DNA of 64,000 bases from Chrysomallon squamiferum (lineage: Eukaryota; Mollusca; Gastropoda; Neomphalida; Peltospiridae). The position numbers were made by a program, and so were the translations under genes. Numbering within the stretch: position 1 is the first letter of the stretch; every line of letters begins with the position of its first letter. Positions 12,701 to 27,800 of the stretch are shown in pieces. The stretch is taken from contig CM022670.1 of NCBI GenBank assembly GCA_012295275.1, positions 24,192,255-24,256,254 of the forward strand, given 5' to 3'. The notes beneath the pieces were generated by a model. It was given only the letters and a program-made list of their open reading frames with translations. It had not been told where the DNA came from and ran no database searches.

Positions 12701-15700
12701 AATTGAATAATGGAAGAGGGATGAAATGCTTGGGATGTTGTTTAACTTAAACCATTTTTCTTTTGTGTGCTGGCTTCACCGTAATTGATTATCTGCAGTA
12801 AATCTGCCAATAATGTTATCTTTGGGGCCTTTTAAATCCAAAATTTATTAAAAAGTTATATATTTTAATATTTTTTTCTAAAGTAACTGGCTAAATTACA
12901 TTACTTGACATTGGTTTTAAAATGGTTTACTTACCTATATCTTGCATTATGCAGTATTTCTTATGTAATTTGGCTTTTACAGAATTTTAATGTTAAAAGA
13001 AATGAGATTTAGCTTACGTGACAAGAAGCAACCACTTTAAATTTTGTCAAGCTTAAAACATTAATTCCAGTTTGATAGGATTTCTTGCATTTTGTCCTAA
13101 CACAACATTATTTTTCACTTGAAAATTGTGTTCTGAAAATGTATTTTTAATGTTCAGATGTGTACGTTAAGCATTACAATGAATCAACAAATAATGTATA
13201 GCTATTTACACTGAGGCAAATGCATTGAAATTAAGCAAAGTGTGTGAAGAACAGTCAGTTACAAAACTAAATTAATTTGATGATCGATTATATATCAGTA
13301 TTGGAGGAATGTATGATATACCAGTGTAATAGTCTCTTATCCCAATTTAAATCTCGAGTTTATAAAAGTGTTTTTGCAAGTGAAATGACAGTGTGAAGAT
13401 TATGTTCACTTCAGTTCATGTGTGTGCTTTGAGATTTCTTACATTCATGAATATTCCATTGTAAATATGCCCAGTTATAAGAGAGTTTATTTACTGTTCT
13501 CTCTCTTAATGGAGAAAACTAATTTCAAACATAATTTTATTTATTTATTTATTTATTTATTTATATTTTTATTTTTATTTTTATTTTTATTTTTATTAAT
13601 ATTATTATTATTATTATTATTTATTTATTTATTTTTGATAAAGAAAGAAAAGAAATTTGTTTTTATGATAAACATTTCTGATACTAATACTAGTATGTGT
13701 AATGCTGTCACCTCAGTTCATGACACACTGATCCATTTCATGAATAAATGAATAATTATTTGCATAATGGCACCTCAGTATATTTTATTATAGATTGCTG
13801 TTAAGTTCAGTCACTGAGAGTTAGCTTTTTAGTAAATATATAGATCTTTTACTTGTTCTTACTGATTTTGTCCTAGTGAATGACAGCAACAGAGTTCCTT
13901 TGTCTTGTCATTTTAGATTTATTTTTGAAGTAGTAAATAAACATTTATAACATTTTTTGTTTGAGTTCATTTGTTTTCTAAAAAGATTAAATTATAAAAG
14001 GCTGTGTATGTTTTGTTCTGTATATGAAAATATGAACAATAAAAGATTTCTTGATAATAGTAATCAGACATAAATATGACAGCAATAGGTTTCTTTTTTA
14101 ATATTTTAATTTAAAAATCACAGACTAGTTATCTAATAAACTGTTATTTTAGAAATATTTAGAGGTGTTGTTAAACACTGATTGTGTTAATTGCAGAAAG
14201 AACTGTGGTCTGGAGAAGTTTGTGCCTCACAGTCTGCTAGAAAACATGAAGGGCAAAGAGCTGCGCAAGATTCTGAGTCAGTACATGAAGATGAACCAGA
14301 ACCTGACAGCTCCAGGACAGAAACAGCTCACAGCTCTGCAGGCCAAGCTACACTACATGAAGATAATCAGTGAACTGAAGACTTTTGGCAGTCGTGTCTT
14401 CATGGTCACATTGCTGGTAGAGGTTTTATAAACTTTTTTTATCTTTATGATCATTATCATAATCATCATCTTCTAATTATTATTCAGTATGCTTGCATTG
14501 TTCAAAAATATGTGAATATTTCTCTGTGTTTATCACATTTTAATATCACATTCTTGTTTCAGGATAAGAAAACCGAAGCAATGGTTCTGGTTAGTCCCAA
14601 GTCTGGAGTCAGTGTTGTGACCAGTATCAAATCATACTCAGTGAGTGACTTGTAATATCATTTTACGTGTATTCATAGAAAACATTCTAGTTAATTCTGC
14701 TTCTTAAACAAGGACAGATATATAGTCAATAAAAAAAATAAGGTTATGCACCATCCATTAGTTGCAGTCTTATTCAAATTTCAAAAGACTAATTAGTAAA
14801 ATGATAAAACCTTTATACAAAACAACAACAGAAGTGAATAAAGTGTTTATTAGGAATCAAATAAGTAGTTGATTACATCACATTTGTAGTTGTCATGTGC
14901 GTATTTGAAAGCCAATACTGTGTGCAGAGAAAAGAAGGCTGAACAACTTTGTCAGTACAAAGCAAGGCAGAATGAAAAAAGGTACCTAGCACTATCAGGC
15001 TGGCCTCGACCCACTGTCACTCAATAACATGCATTCCTCACTGCTGGTACACTAAGCTTCATGCTTTGAATTAACCTCCAAATAGCTGTTGTGGGACCAA
15101 CACCCATTCCTGATGTACAGCAGCTTCAAGGATGGCTATTGCTATGTGAGGCCAAGCATTGCCATTTATGTGCACAGTTGTTAGGGATGGTGCTCAGTGA
15201 TGTATATCCCTGTTAAGCATTGTTTGCAGTTTGCATCTATAACAAACATATCCCACCACTTTGATGAGCAGGCTGAATGTGTTTAGGTGAAAAGTGACTC
15301 TAATCCTGACTAGAACTAGACTATCAGTAACTCACAGTAGCATTCAACACTCATCTGAACAATGGATCCTCTTCCAAGAACCCAAGCTGAATTATAGACA
15401 GCAGAAAAATGACAACAAAAAGTTGATTTGTGAACTTGTAGAACCATATTATTTTGGTGGACCTTAGGGAATATTAACCTGTTGCACTGACATTGCAGAC
15501 TAAAATGTATCATTGCTTGTAAAGCAAGTTATTTTTTATTTTCCTTTCAAGCCAAAACATTATTCATATACAATTTAGGTTGTACTTAACTTTTTTTGCT
15601 ACATATATCTACAAAGTACATCAGCTATCATGTCTAGTAAGTATTCAAATATGATATTTACAGATGCATTTATTTGAAATACATGAATATATGTTATTTG

Positions 15701-17008
15701 TTTTCTTATAGGTTTTTTTTGTTTTTTTTTAAATAAAATTATTATTTCGTTTTTGGTTGATTTTAATTTTTGGCATATTCAAACCTAAAAACACCTGCAT
15801 TTGTATGTTTTATGTTTTCATTTGTAACATGTCACTAAAATGTAAGCCAATCTTTGAGAAAATGTCAAGATAACTTAGCACTTTTATAAAAGTCTTCTTT
15901 GCATTTTTTTTAAAAATCTTCAAGGTTTAATTTTTTTTTCTCTTGTGACAATCTTCTTACATTGATTTTTGTGTATGTGTGGTATGGCCACTGATGTGTT
16001 ATGTAGTTCCTTTCTATAAAATTCTATAAATCTTAACTGTTCTGAATTTTTTCCAGGCTCATCAGTTTGTAATGTGAAAATAGATAACTTTAAGATAGTT
16101 TATAAACTTTATCATAATTTTGTTAAGTCATATATAATGCGAAGAAAACTAAAGTTACTACAATATGAATTTAATCTGAATTCTTTTAATTATTAACATT
16201 CAAATTATTTATTTATTTAAGCTCACACAGTTAACAGATTTTGAGCACATTGAAGCCATCAAGGTGACTAAAGAAGGTGAAAATCTGCAGAGGGTTGACA
16301 TTAAGGTCAATGGGAAACAAGAGGTGAGTTACTTGTTTAAACAAACTCACTGAGACAGATCACAAGACTGGGGTAATTCCCATGCCAGCCAGGACATTAA
16401 AAGCAGTTATTAAAAATTGTGATATGAGATTTCCTACCTGTAAAGTGCTGTTAATAAAGAATATCTGACATCTAATAATTAACTAAAAACAATGATAATG
16501 ACTATGAACTAAGTGTAAACAAAAGATTTTATATCGTTGATGCCAGATACTTGTTTAGATAATTGTTTTAGTTTTTTCTTCTGTGGATGAAACATACTTA
16601 AAAAAAAAAAAATAATAATAATAATAATAATAATAACAATAATAATAATAATAATATATATGGTCTCATTATTTATATTTCACATGATAATGCATAAATA
16701 AGGTATAGGTACAGTTTGAAAAAAATATGGGTTGGCAGTGTTTCATAAACTGAGTCTTTGTGAGAACTATATATTTTTTATTTACAGGATATATCTTTGG
16801 GCCTGCTTACTGAAGATGCTCAGAATTTTGTTTGTATGTGCGAAGGATATTTCCACATCTTTGTGGACAGTGATAAACAAATTGTAGAGAGAACACTTGG
16901 CAAATACACCTCAGATCCAGATGGTAAATTAATACTCTATATAAACCTGCTTCCATTATGGAGATGTCTGTTATGATAATTAATGTTGTTGTTGTTGTTT
17001 TGTTATTG

Positions 17009-17070
<62 letters not shown>

Positions 17071-18795
17071 TATATTTTTATTTTAAATTTAAAGTAGAAA
17101 ATGTATGTTTGTGTGTGTGTGTGTGTGTGTTTATTTGTGTGTCTGAGAACATAAGTCTAAGTATGCTTACTCAAAGGAAACCAAAAACATAATTATATCT
17201 GTGAACATAAAACCCATTTTGCTTTATGCAGTGTGTTAAACATGACATTGATATTCTTCTAAACAATCCCTTGAATGTTTTTTATGTATTTGATTAAGGT
17301 TTTACTTGTGTTTTATAGATTTGGCTTGAGATCAAATTACAGAAGTCAAAATCTAGGTCAAATTATTAAATGCTAACATATTCAACTTCAAGTAAACAAA
17401 TATCTTACATTGTATGCAGTATTCAGGAAGTTATGTATTCTATTACTATATAGAATATATGGGTGTTTTTTTGTTTTTTTGTTGTTGTTTTTTTTTTTGT
17501 TTCTTCAATGAGTTTGAGGTTTATTTAAGTATATGACTTTTAAATTTTTTTTTTTAGTTAAAACATGTCAGTTTACTGCACATCTGGTTTCTTTAATTCA
17601 CTCAGAGTTTCATACATAACCAAGCATTAATTTCATATCAAAGACAGATGCATATATATGCATGTACACATACACAGACACACAAAACAATAGCAGTAGC
17701 AAGAGAAGTCTTTACTGCAAAAATAAGTTAAGAGATAAAATAAAACTAAACCAGCAAAAGAAGTACTGAACTGATTTAATTGCATCTGATCCATGACTGG
17801 TGTTTAAAGAATATGTATAATTTATGATGACAGTAAAAACCCACTCCTCTCAAGTCCATCCCAGCCATAGATGACATGTTGTGCATGCTACAACTTGCTG
17901 CTTGTTGGCACACACTGAATGAAACACTTCAGATCTATGACTTTTCTCAAGTACAAAGTGATTATTTAGTTTACTTCTGACTTGTTAATCAGTGTCAGGT
18001 AGTTACTCTTGCTTGGAAGACCTTGGTACCACCATGTTTGTATCTCAGACATAAATCTTCTACTTGGAGGTAATTATCTGTGTGTGTACTTCATTATTGA
18101 ATCTTGATGGTATAGTTTTAATTTCCTGTTTTCTTTTTTTTTGGTTTGAGAATTCAGTAAACAGTTTTGTTACAGATATAATGGGCAAGGCATCAAATTT
18201 CATTGGTATTTGCTGTCAGATCATGGTTGATGTAATAATGTATGAAAATGCAATTTAGTGTTTACACAACCGAATTGGTTGGTTTAACTTTATGGAAATA
18301 GGTTTCATTTGACTTTTCTTTGGGTTTTTCTAAGTTACCTGTGAATAAGTTGGAAATGTTTTGCAACCAGCATAATGGACATTATTCCTAAATAGAAAGA
18401 ATACTTATAAATATTTGTGTAACAGGTACACCTATGTGGGTATTACGCTGTAACAAGGCTGAATCATCTAAAAATGACAAATATCTAAAAGGTTAAGCAT
18501 TCCATTTGTTTACAGTCATCCAAAGGTTATAAAATATTATGATGAATATAAATGTGACTTTTAACACAGGTAAATAAAGAAATTGGTAGATATTATTACC
18601 TTTGATGAAATCTGTTAAAAATCTGTATTATCCATACTGAACAAAATTCTATGGATTTAACATTGAATTTAAACATTGGAATGGTCAGAAATAATGGATA
18701 CGGGTGGCAGCGGGACATGGTCACAGATTTGAGAGAGAAAGTGAGAGAGAGAATGAGAGAGTGAGTGAGTGAGTGAGTGAGTATGTGAGTGTGTG

Positions 18796-18891
<96 letters not shown>

Positions 18892-21800
18892 GTTTAATTA
18901 GTCATCAGTATTGATAGTTAAGTGATATATTTTTTCCCTTTCCAAACAGTACCTCCTTATGCTAGTAAACACAGAGTGTTGGCTGCTCCTTGGACGTACC
19001 CAGATGATCTTGTCTCAGAGATAATAGAACCTGATAATGCTGATGAAAATGGCCAAGTTTCAGATGATGAAAAACTAATAAATCTGGCACAGCCTCCACC
19101 TTCCTATGTCAGAAACAAAGATTTCCTTGCTGATGGGAAAACTGAAGAAACAGAATCACAAGAGACTGTAAGAACAAATTTATTTGGTTTTGGTTTTTAA
19201 ATAATTTATTTGTTAGCTCTTTTTTTTTCCTTTTCATTATATTCTTTAAAAGTGTGCAAAGAGAATATAACATATCATAAAAATTTGTTTTCTTTTTGTG
19301 TTAAGTCAGTTACATTACACTTAAGATCAAATGTTATATAAGAGTAGTATAGGAAGATGCAAATGAAGACTTTACCTTCTTCGTTTATAAGATTTTTGAC
19401 TTGTAATATTTTTTGATAAATTATTTAAATCTAAAGAACTAAATGATTAAAAAATGAATCCTAATATCTGCAGTACCAAAGCAAGTTATAAAAAAACGAA
19501 TATACGTGAAATTTGTTCTACAGACTAAGGAAACCAATGAAACCATTGATCTTATCAAACCTGTCCAAAACGGACATTCTGAAGCTGACTCTGTAAGCGG
19601 CACTGTACTAAATGGTAGCATTTATGAAGAGGAAGTGACATCATTTGGTGTGACAGCTCAAGACCAGCAGCAGGAATCTGAGATGGAGTCCAGTGTAACA
19701 GCCAAACCATACAGGACAGTACTGGATGTTTCTGGTAACAACAACTCTGTTGCAACACAGCAGAAAGCAATCAGCAGTCTGCCAGATGAAGTTCCATCAG
19801 ACACTGACAGTGGATCTGGCACAGACATCGAGCGGAAGCCACTGCTGACTCCATCTGCTGTGTTGATGAATGGGGATTCACAGGCCAGTTTTGATATAGA
19901 AAGCAGTGATACAGACAGCTGGGGTACTCCAAACAGCAGTCCAGCAAAGACAAGATTAGGCAAAGAAAGTCTTGGTGAGAAGTATATCTTATTTGTCATG
20001 AAGTAAATTTTGTTGTATTTTCTGATAATGCTGATTAAAAGTAAATCTCATATACATATCTTATAGAAGTAGAGGGATTTAGTTATGAGTCCTAATAATG
20101 GAAGATTGTGGTTTCATCACCTGGCACTGCCTCTTACCAACAGCTAAGCCACTGACAAGTGTTTTAAAAATACTTGTGTATCAATCTTTTAGTCAGTGTA
20201 ATAACAGTGCCATGATCCATAAAAGCTTAAGAACTTCTTGATCTAACATCTTAAAAACGTAGCATTATTCTTTCTGGACACTTCTGAGGCATTCTGACAA
20301 TGGAAAAGATAAAAACTTTAAAAGAAAAGAATTACAGTCTCCTTTCATGAACTTTTATCAGGGAATATATTACTGATCATTCCATCCTCATCTTTGTTTC
20401 CAAGTATTATTGTATTACGATCACTTCATACTAATAAATGATTATACATCTTAAGCTACAGAGCAGAGGCAGAAGCCCTATACCAAAACCTGCTACAATT
20501 TGTGAAGGAAAATAAAAATCTAATTTTTGTTATTGTAATTTTACCTAACCATCAACAATATGTTTCTGATAAAAATTTAAAATTTACCAAATGTTTGTTT
20601 TTTCCTGTTTAGGGTTTCAGAGTTTTGGTCTTCACAATCCAGATTTCAGCTGTTCAGCTGTAGATCTTCAGCACACTGCAGAAACTTTTGGTCTGTGCAG
20701 TCCTGACATGATTCCTCCAGATCTCTGGACATCCAATCCAAACCAGCTGAGCACCAAAGGAATTTGCCTCGATCCAGACATCATTGGTAATGTGTTGTGT
20801 GTCTGAATATTTTAAAACATATAAGTATACAAATTATAAAATTATATACTGTGGTATGTAGCCTCATCAGTAAAGAAAATAACTAGAGCTAAAGCATCAT
20901 CAGGGTTTTTTCATCATTTTGTATGGCAGTTCAGCTTGTATTCAACTCTGGACTGTAAAACAATGCTGAAAATGAAGTTTCAGTATAGTCACTGATTTTT
21001 TTTTCAGTGCTAGAGGTGTTGTTCTGTGATGCTTTCATTTTGATCAAATGAAAATTTCTTAAATGAATTTATATTTTGAATGCATGAACCATATTAAAGG
21101 ACTGTATAAAAAAATTAGGGTTAAATGAATTATTTTGGGTGATTCAAAATAATTTTTTAACATACTTTTTTAAAATGTGTGTGTGAGTGTGTGTGTGTGT
21201 GGTGTGTGTGTATGTGTTTCAATATATTGCTGAACATGTGTATTGTTACAAATCCTTAACCAGTAAATTCATGTAATGTTATCTTTATGTAAATTAAAAT
21301 GTATTCAATCTTTCTTTCATTTTTCTTTTCACAAAATAATCTGCATAAATAAAATTAACTGTTTAGCATTGAACAGTTACAAATGATTACAATGTGCTTT
21401 AACTTGCATTTCAAATTTACAGTTATAAATGATTACAATGTGCTTTATCTTGCATTTCAAATTTACAGTTATAAATGATTACAATGTGCTCTATCTTACA
21501 TTTCAAATTTAGTTACAAATGATTACAATGTGCTGTATCTTACATTTCAGATTTACAGTTACAAATGATTACAATGTACTCTATCTTACATTTCAAATTT
21601 ACAGTTACAAATGTTTACAATGAGCTCTTTCTTACATTTCAGATTTACAGTTACAAATGATTACAGTGAGCTCTATCTTACATTTCAGATTTACAGTTAC
21701 AAATGATTATAATGAGCTCTATCTTACATTTCAGATTTACAGTTACAAATGATTACAGTGAGCTCTATCTTACATTTCAGATTTACAGTTACAAATGATT

Positions 21801-24800
21801 ACAGTGAGCTCTATCTTACATTTCAGATTTACAGTTACAAATGATTACAATGAGCTCTATCTTACATTTCAGATTTACAGTTACAAATGATTACAGTGAG
21901 CTCTATCTTACATTTCAGATTTACAGTTACAAATGATTACAATGAGCTGTATCTTACATTTCAGATTTAACACTGTACCCACCTCCCATGACACCTGACG
22001 ATGGCAACATGATTGACTTCACCGACATCGGCAGTGTTTCTCCTCCTGCATTCACTTCTCAAACTTCCCAAGCTCCCACTACAAGATCTACCTCACCTGC
22101 AATTAGTGGTAGTCCTGTACATAGCAAAATAGGTAAAACATTTACTGTGTATCTGTGTGAATGAAAAATACAAAACAGCTAAGCATTAGTTTTGCAGCCT
22201 TAGTTTTGTTTTTTTCTGAAAATATATGTTATAAATAATGTAGTTCAATGGAATTTGGTGCTTTGATTTTGTATGCTATAAATAGCTTCAGATGTTTCTA
22301 AATGTTAATATAAATTTAATTTCATTAAAAAAATTTGATCAATTTTAAATTAGTATTTTGTCGATGTGAATCTGTCTTGTATAGCTAATTTTGAGTTATT
22401 TTGTTTAATAATAGTGGAGTAACTATTGATAATGAATATAACTGACTGTTTTATGCACATTTCAGTGCCAGTGAAGCCTGCAATGCATGGCAGTCCAGTG
22501 AATGCGAGGTTACTACTGAGATCTTCCAGCACTTCAAAACACAGTTCACAGTCTAGTAGTGTTGCTGATGATGTCAGTACCCAGTCTCCTCAGAAGCATT
22601 TTCAAGCAGCAGACTTCCAGCTGTCTCACGATGCCTTGACAAAGTCTGCTAGTGCAGGCCACTGTCCTGACTTCTTTAACAATGACATTGACAAACTAAT
22701 AGCAAAGTTTGTTGTTCCACCACCTCCACCATCAGACTCCTCACTGAAAAGTGGGGACGATGAAGTTGAATCTGCTGAAAAACTGTTTCAGGATCTTGAA
22801 GATGAATTTGCTGCTCTTATCATACCTCCTCCACCAGTGTGTACGCCTAGTGAAGAAGACATTGCTGTTGTTCCTCCTGTCCCCACTAACGATTCAGTTA
22901 CTAATGACCCAAAAGATAAGAATGTTGCACAAACCAAAACCAGTATATTCCGACATAAACATTCTGCCTCTTTAGGTTTAAGTACATCACAGTTAGCTAG
23001 TGGTGACAGAATGAGTTCCTTTGACTCAAAAGACAAGTTGATACAGAGACATTCTGAACCTCCAAATTCTCTGTCTCAGTTAGTCAGAGATCCAGACAAT
23101 CCAGCAAACTCTGCACTACCAGCAGAGTCACCAGCAACAGTGTCAGAAAGGCTGAACAGCATTCTGCAGTCACTACCCACCTTTTGCTCCGTGTCGGAGG
23201 TAACTAAAGAACCATTTGTGAGGACAGGTTCACTTCGAATCAAAGCTTTCAAAGATGTCATGAAATCTAGTGTTTCAACCGTGAATGTTCAAGTTGTCAG
23301 TGGATTCTGTTCTTTGAGAGCTCGGCCAAGCAAGCGCAGCAGCAGTATTGAGAGATTCACTGTGGATGATAGAACAATCAGCAACGAAGCAAGCAATCAA
23401 AGCATGACAAGGGCTCAGTCTTTTGACAGTGTGCAGCAGTCGTCAAACAGCTGCGAACAAAAGGAGATTTCACATTCTGAAAGCTTTGCCTCGCTGAAGG
23501 AAAAATTAAAAGAATATCGTGATGTGTTGTTGAGTCGATCTAACAGTTTTAGAAAAAATAGGTCAAAGAATTCCAGTTCTGATGACAAAACTAAGGTGCA
23601 GAAAAGCAATGGATCACTGCATCGGACAAACTCTTTTTCAGATCTTTTGGAAAAATTTCAAAACCGCCAGACAAACTCCGTAAAAAGTTCAGAGCATTTA
23701 GAAAAAGTGAAACAGAGTTTTGCAGAAGGTGGTTCAAATGCTAATGAGAGTTCAAAAGGTGATAAGAAAACATTTCTGATGTACAGCTCTTTAACAGGAA
23801 GAAGAACACCTTTACGTCCTTCTTTACCGCAGGTAATTATTTACACTCAGATAACATACTAATTTAGGACAAAGTTTATTACACATTTTATCTTTTTGTA
23901 TCCATAACTGCTCAGATGAATTTTATTATTATTATTATTGTATCAGAGAAGAGATTTTTTCAGCAAAGAATTTTTTAATAAAAATATCATAATGAAAGTA
24001 TAATTCCAAGTTCAGCTTGGTAAAACTTGCAGTAAAATGAAATTATTATTTGAAGCTGATTGATTTGTCAAAATATAATAATAAATACATTAAATCAATT
24101 TATTTTTAAATATAATGATTTTAGAGAAGAGTTAAATATTTTGATTTAAATAATACATATACAAAAGTATATGGCAAGATACTGTTATTAAACAAAATTA
24201 TTTAAAATTTTACTTTAAAAGAACAATAAATAAATAAATAAAGTATTACTCAAGTGGTTTCTGTGGCCTGAAAAACTCCATTTTAATACAACACTGTGAT
24301 TAACATAACAAAAATCTGTTTTTCAGCCACACAAAAGAATTCAAAATGTTTAAATATTAACATAAAATGTAGACATTATGAAACCAATCCCTGAAATATT
24401 TTTCTTAATCTGCAGCGACGTCATACTTACCCATTTAGAAAAAAGGTTAGTTTGTATGGTGGGTTGCACAGATTTACCATAACCATGACAACACACCATG
24501 CAGTGATCACATTCATTTTTTACACTGGAATGAAAGCACATTAACTGACATTTTGAAAGTTTGATTTTGCACAGAATATTGAGAAATCTCCATACTAATA
24601 GAAATTTTGTTTTGGTTATTTTATTTTGTATATAACATCAAAGTTTTTAATTTTATTTATTTTTAGTTTAGATCTTGTCTTTAATTGCTTTGGTTGTTAT
24701 TTTATATAATAATATAACAACAAAAATTTTAATTTTATTATTTTTTATTTTTAGTTTAGACTTTATTATTCATTTTGGTTAATTTATATAACATCAAGAT

Positions 24801-27800
24801 ATTTATTTATTTTTAATTTAAACATTGTTTTTGTTTGTTTGTTTGTTTTTCTATTGTTTTAGTTATTATTTTATGTAATACAAATATATAACAACAAATA
24901 TTTGTCATATTTAATTTAGACACTGTTTTCAATTATTATGTTTGTTTTATTTTTTTACATAATGTTAATATTTATAAAAAAAATTATTTCCAAAATGGCT
25001 GTCTGTATTTTTCTTAATTTGTTATGTATACCTGAAAACTATTCAGTGTCTGATACATTTTTATACCTGTCTCATGTCAATATGTATAAAAAAAGAGATA
25101 TAATTCAAATGTTTTACAGTTTTGTTTTGATTTTCAGTAATACTCTGAAAGACATTAGTAGGGCCTACTCAGAAATAACAAATGAATCATTTTTAGCATA
25201 CATCAAACTTCATTAAACTGTATCTCTAACATTCTTATAGACTGGTTTTATCATGTTTAAAACAAAAATGTTTTACTGATTGTTTTATCATGTTTAGAAT
25301 GAACATTATTCAGATTTATGACATTTTAGTTAAAATAATTGATAACCGCACCTAGACTATAACAAGCAACTATGTGACTGTAATCACAGTTATCATTGGT
25401 ACTACGTAATTTATGCTGATTTTTCAGGAAGACCAGTCTAGCACGGCTGATGTTAACTGTGGGCAGATAACTCTGAAAAGTGACGATCTGTCAGTAAGTG
25501 CCACCTCTGTGCACTGTAACTGATAACATACCAGCTAACCCCACCCGTATGTTGTAACATCTTGTAACTATGCATGACAAAAAATTAGCATGAAGCTGGT
25601 TCGTAATCGATAGTTAGTAGTTGTGTTTGGTTGTGCTGGTAGTGGCGAATGGTTGTTTGGTGACAGGGGTTTTGTTTTCGCTTAAATAACTTAAAACTCA
25701 TGTATATACTTGTTATTAATTAATTAGTTTATATTTTTATTGTTTCATATCTGGTTTCATCAATAAATAAAAGTAAAAAAAAAACAAAAAAAACCCCATC
25801 TTTTTCTTGGAAAGGATATGTGTAAATGTATATACTTGATTACTTTAAAGTTGATTACTTTTATTTAAACATCATATAGCTATGAAAACTAATGTTAGTT
25901 ATATAGGGAACTGATTTTTGAGGTTTGTTTATATTAGTTAACTTATAGCTCTGTAAAGAGGGAGTAGGCAAGATTAGCATATATGACTGTTTGTTAATTA
26001 TGGGCTGTTTGGTTTTGCAATGTTAGAAACCTGCATGTATATAAATTATAACTGAATTTACAAAATCCTTCTCATTTTTTTTAAAAGAAAAGATGTTGTC
26101 TATATATAACTTTTTATTAATTTTCTAATCTTAAAATTAACTGTAATTTTAAGAATATTCAACTGTGCATGGTGAAAGTTTACTAATTTTAATTATTCTA
26201 TATTTACACACAGTTTTTCACTAGAACATCATGTTCCGACTCTTTCATGTTTACAGAACGCTAAAGTAAATTTGCTTTAATATTTGTAGGTTAATGTTTG
26301 CTGTATCTTGTCACACAAAGAGTCTCAGTTTATCTTATCTTCCTGGTTCTTTGATATTTATTTATCTGAAGTAAAAAATGTAGATTCATTTGTTTCAATG
26401 ACACACCACAACCCAACTTTTTGTTTTGTTTTACATGATAAATGTATCAAAGTCTGACAAAACTAATACCACATTAAAAAGCTTTGTTTCTTATTTCTTA
26501 TCATATTTCATAACAGAAGAGTCATCAGTTCTGACAAACATGTTAGGGGTTAAAAACCTAAAATACAGAAAAAGACTTTCAAAATATTCAGTTTATTTTT
26601 GGACATTTACCTTAGGTACCATGTATATTAAACAAGATCAGATTTGGCCAGTTTAAAGATATCAGCATTGTTGGGACATTCTGCTAATATGAATACAATA
26701 TCTTTAGTAGAAAAAACACAGATCAGTTAATTATTTTGTAGTTACTACCACTGTTAAGAAAAATGATGTATCTATACTACCACTGTTCTGTGGTTATGTG
26801 AACTCAGCTGACCTGAAGTTAGACCAGTCAGTGGCTGATACTGCATTAATATATAAAATAAAGTTCTAGTTAGAATAATTAACAATAAAATTAATTATTC
26901 CTGTGTAATTTCCACCAGGGTTACTAAAAAAGCAAGACTATGTTATTCTTTTAGAGCTAATTAAAATGGACAGGTGTAACATAATAAAAATAATAAAATT
27001 ATTCCGATTGTTTTTATAATAAAATATTTGGTTTTGTGATTACCACACTTAACAACAAAAGATCTTGTTGTTTTCTCTTCAAGGCCTAAATAAAATCAAA
27101 CTTTCATTTTAAATAATTGTAATATTTTTTCTGCAGCCTCACTTTCTTCGTACAGGTCACAAGGAAGATCGATGAAACCCAGCCTTGCTCCCCACTGTGT
27201 CCCAATACAGTAACAGCTGTTTTCTGCTTTCATTTCCATCCTAGTTTGGAAGTTGTTTCCTCTGAAGTTGACATGGTTGTTTTCATCTGTCTCACAGTCC
27301 ATATAATTATGTTTGTCCTTTTCTCTCTCACTGCCATTCATCACATCCTCAGTAAAATGTTCTTCAATTAATCAGTCAAACCGTGCATGATCACATTCAT
27401 TAACATTCAGTAGCAAAACAAGCAAAGAGAACTTGCAAGTTAATTTTGTTACTGCATTGTCATGAGGATATACAAATAAAACTAGGGGTGAGGTGTTTGT
27501 TTATTTTTCACAATAAGGGCAATGACAAGAGGATGGTCACTGTTGTTACTTGAATACCATCATCATTATTAAAACAGATAACACAATATATCAAATGGTT
27601 TTTTATGTTTTAATATTTCATTTATTTTCATTTACTGTTTCTTTTAAGAAACAGAATCAGAAAGCAAGAGAGACAGAGAGAGAGAATTTAGAGAAAACAT
27701 TGGTTCTCTTGTATGTTTGCAATTTATTTTTATTTATTTATTTAGGGTGTTTCCTGCACACTGAAAAATACCAGGTTTATTTCTTTTGTATGATTTATTT

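Noticed and set aside
21373-21970. CRISPR-like regular repeat array
   Set aside because: The units are head-to-tail without unique spacers, lie in an intron of an animal gene and end at a splice acceptor; it is a minisatellite.
22751-22975. 74-codon + strand frame inside FRMPD exon 12 and several antisense frames there
   Set aside because: Shadow frames of the long coding exon.
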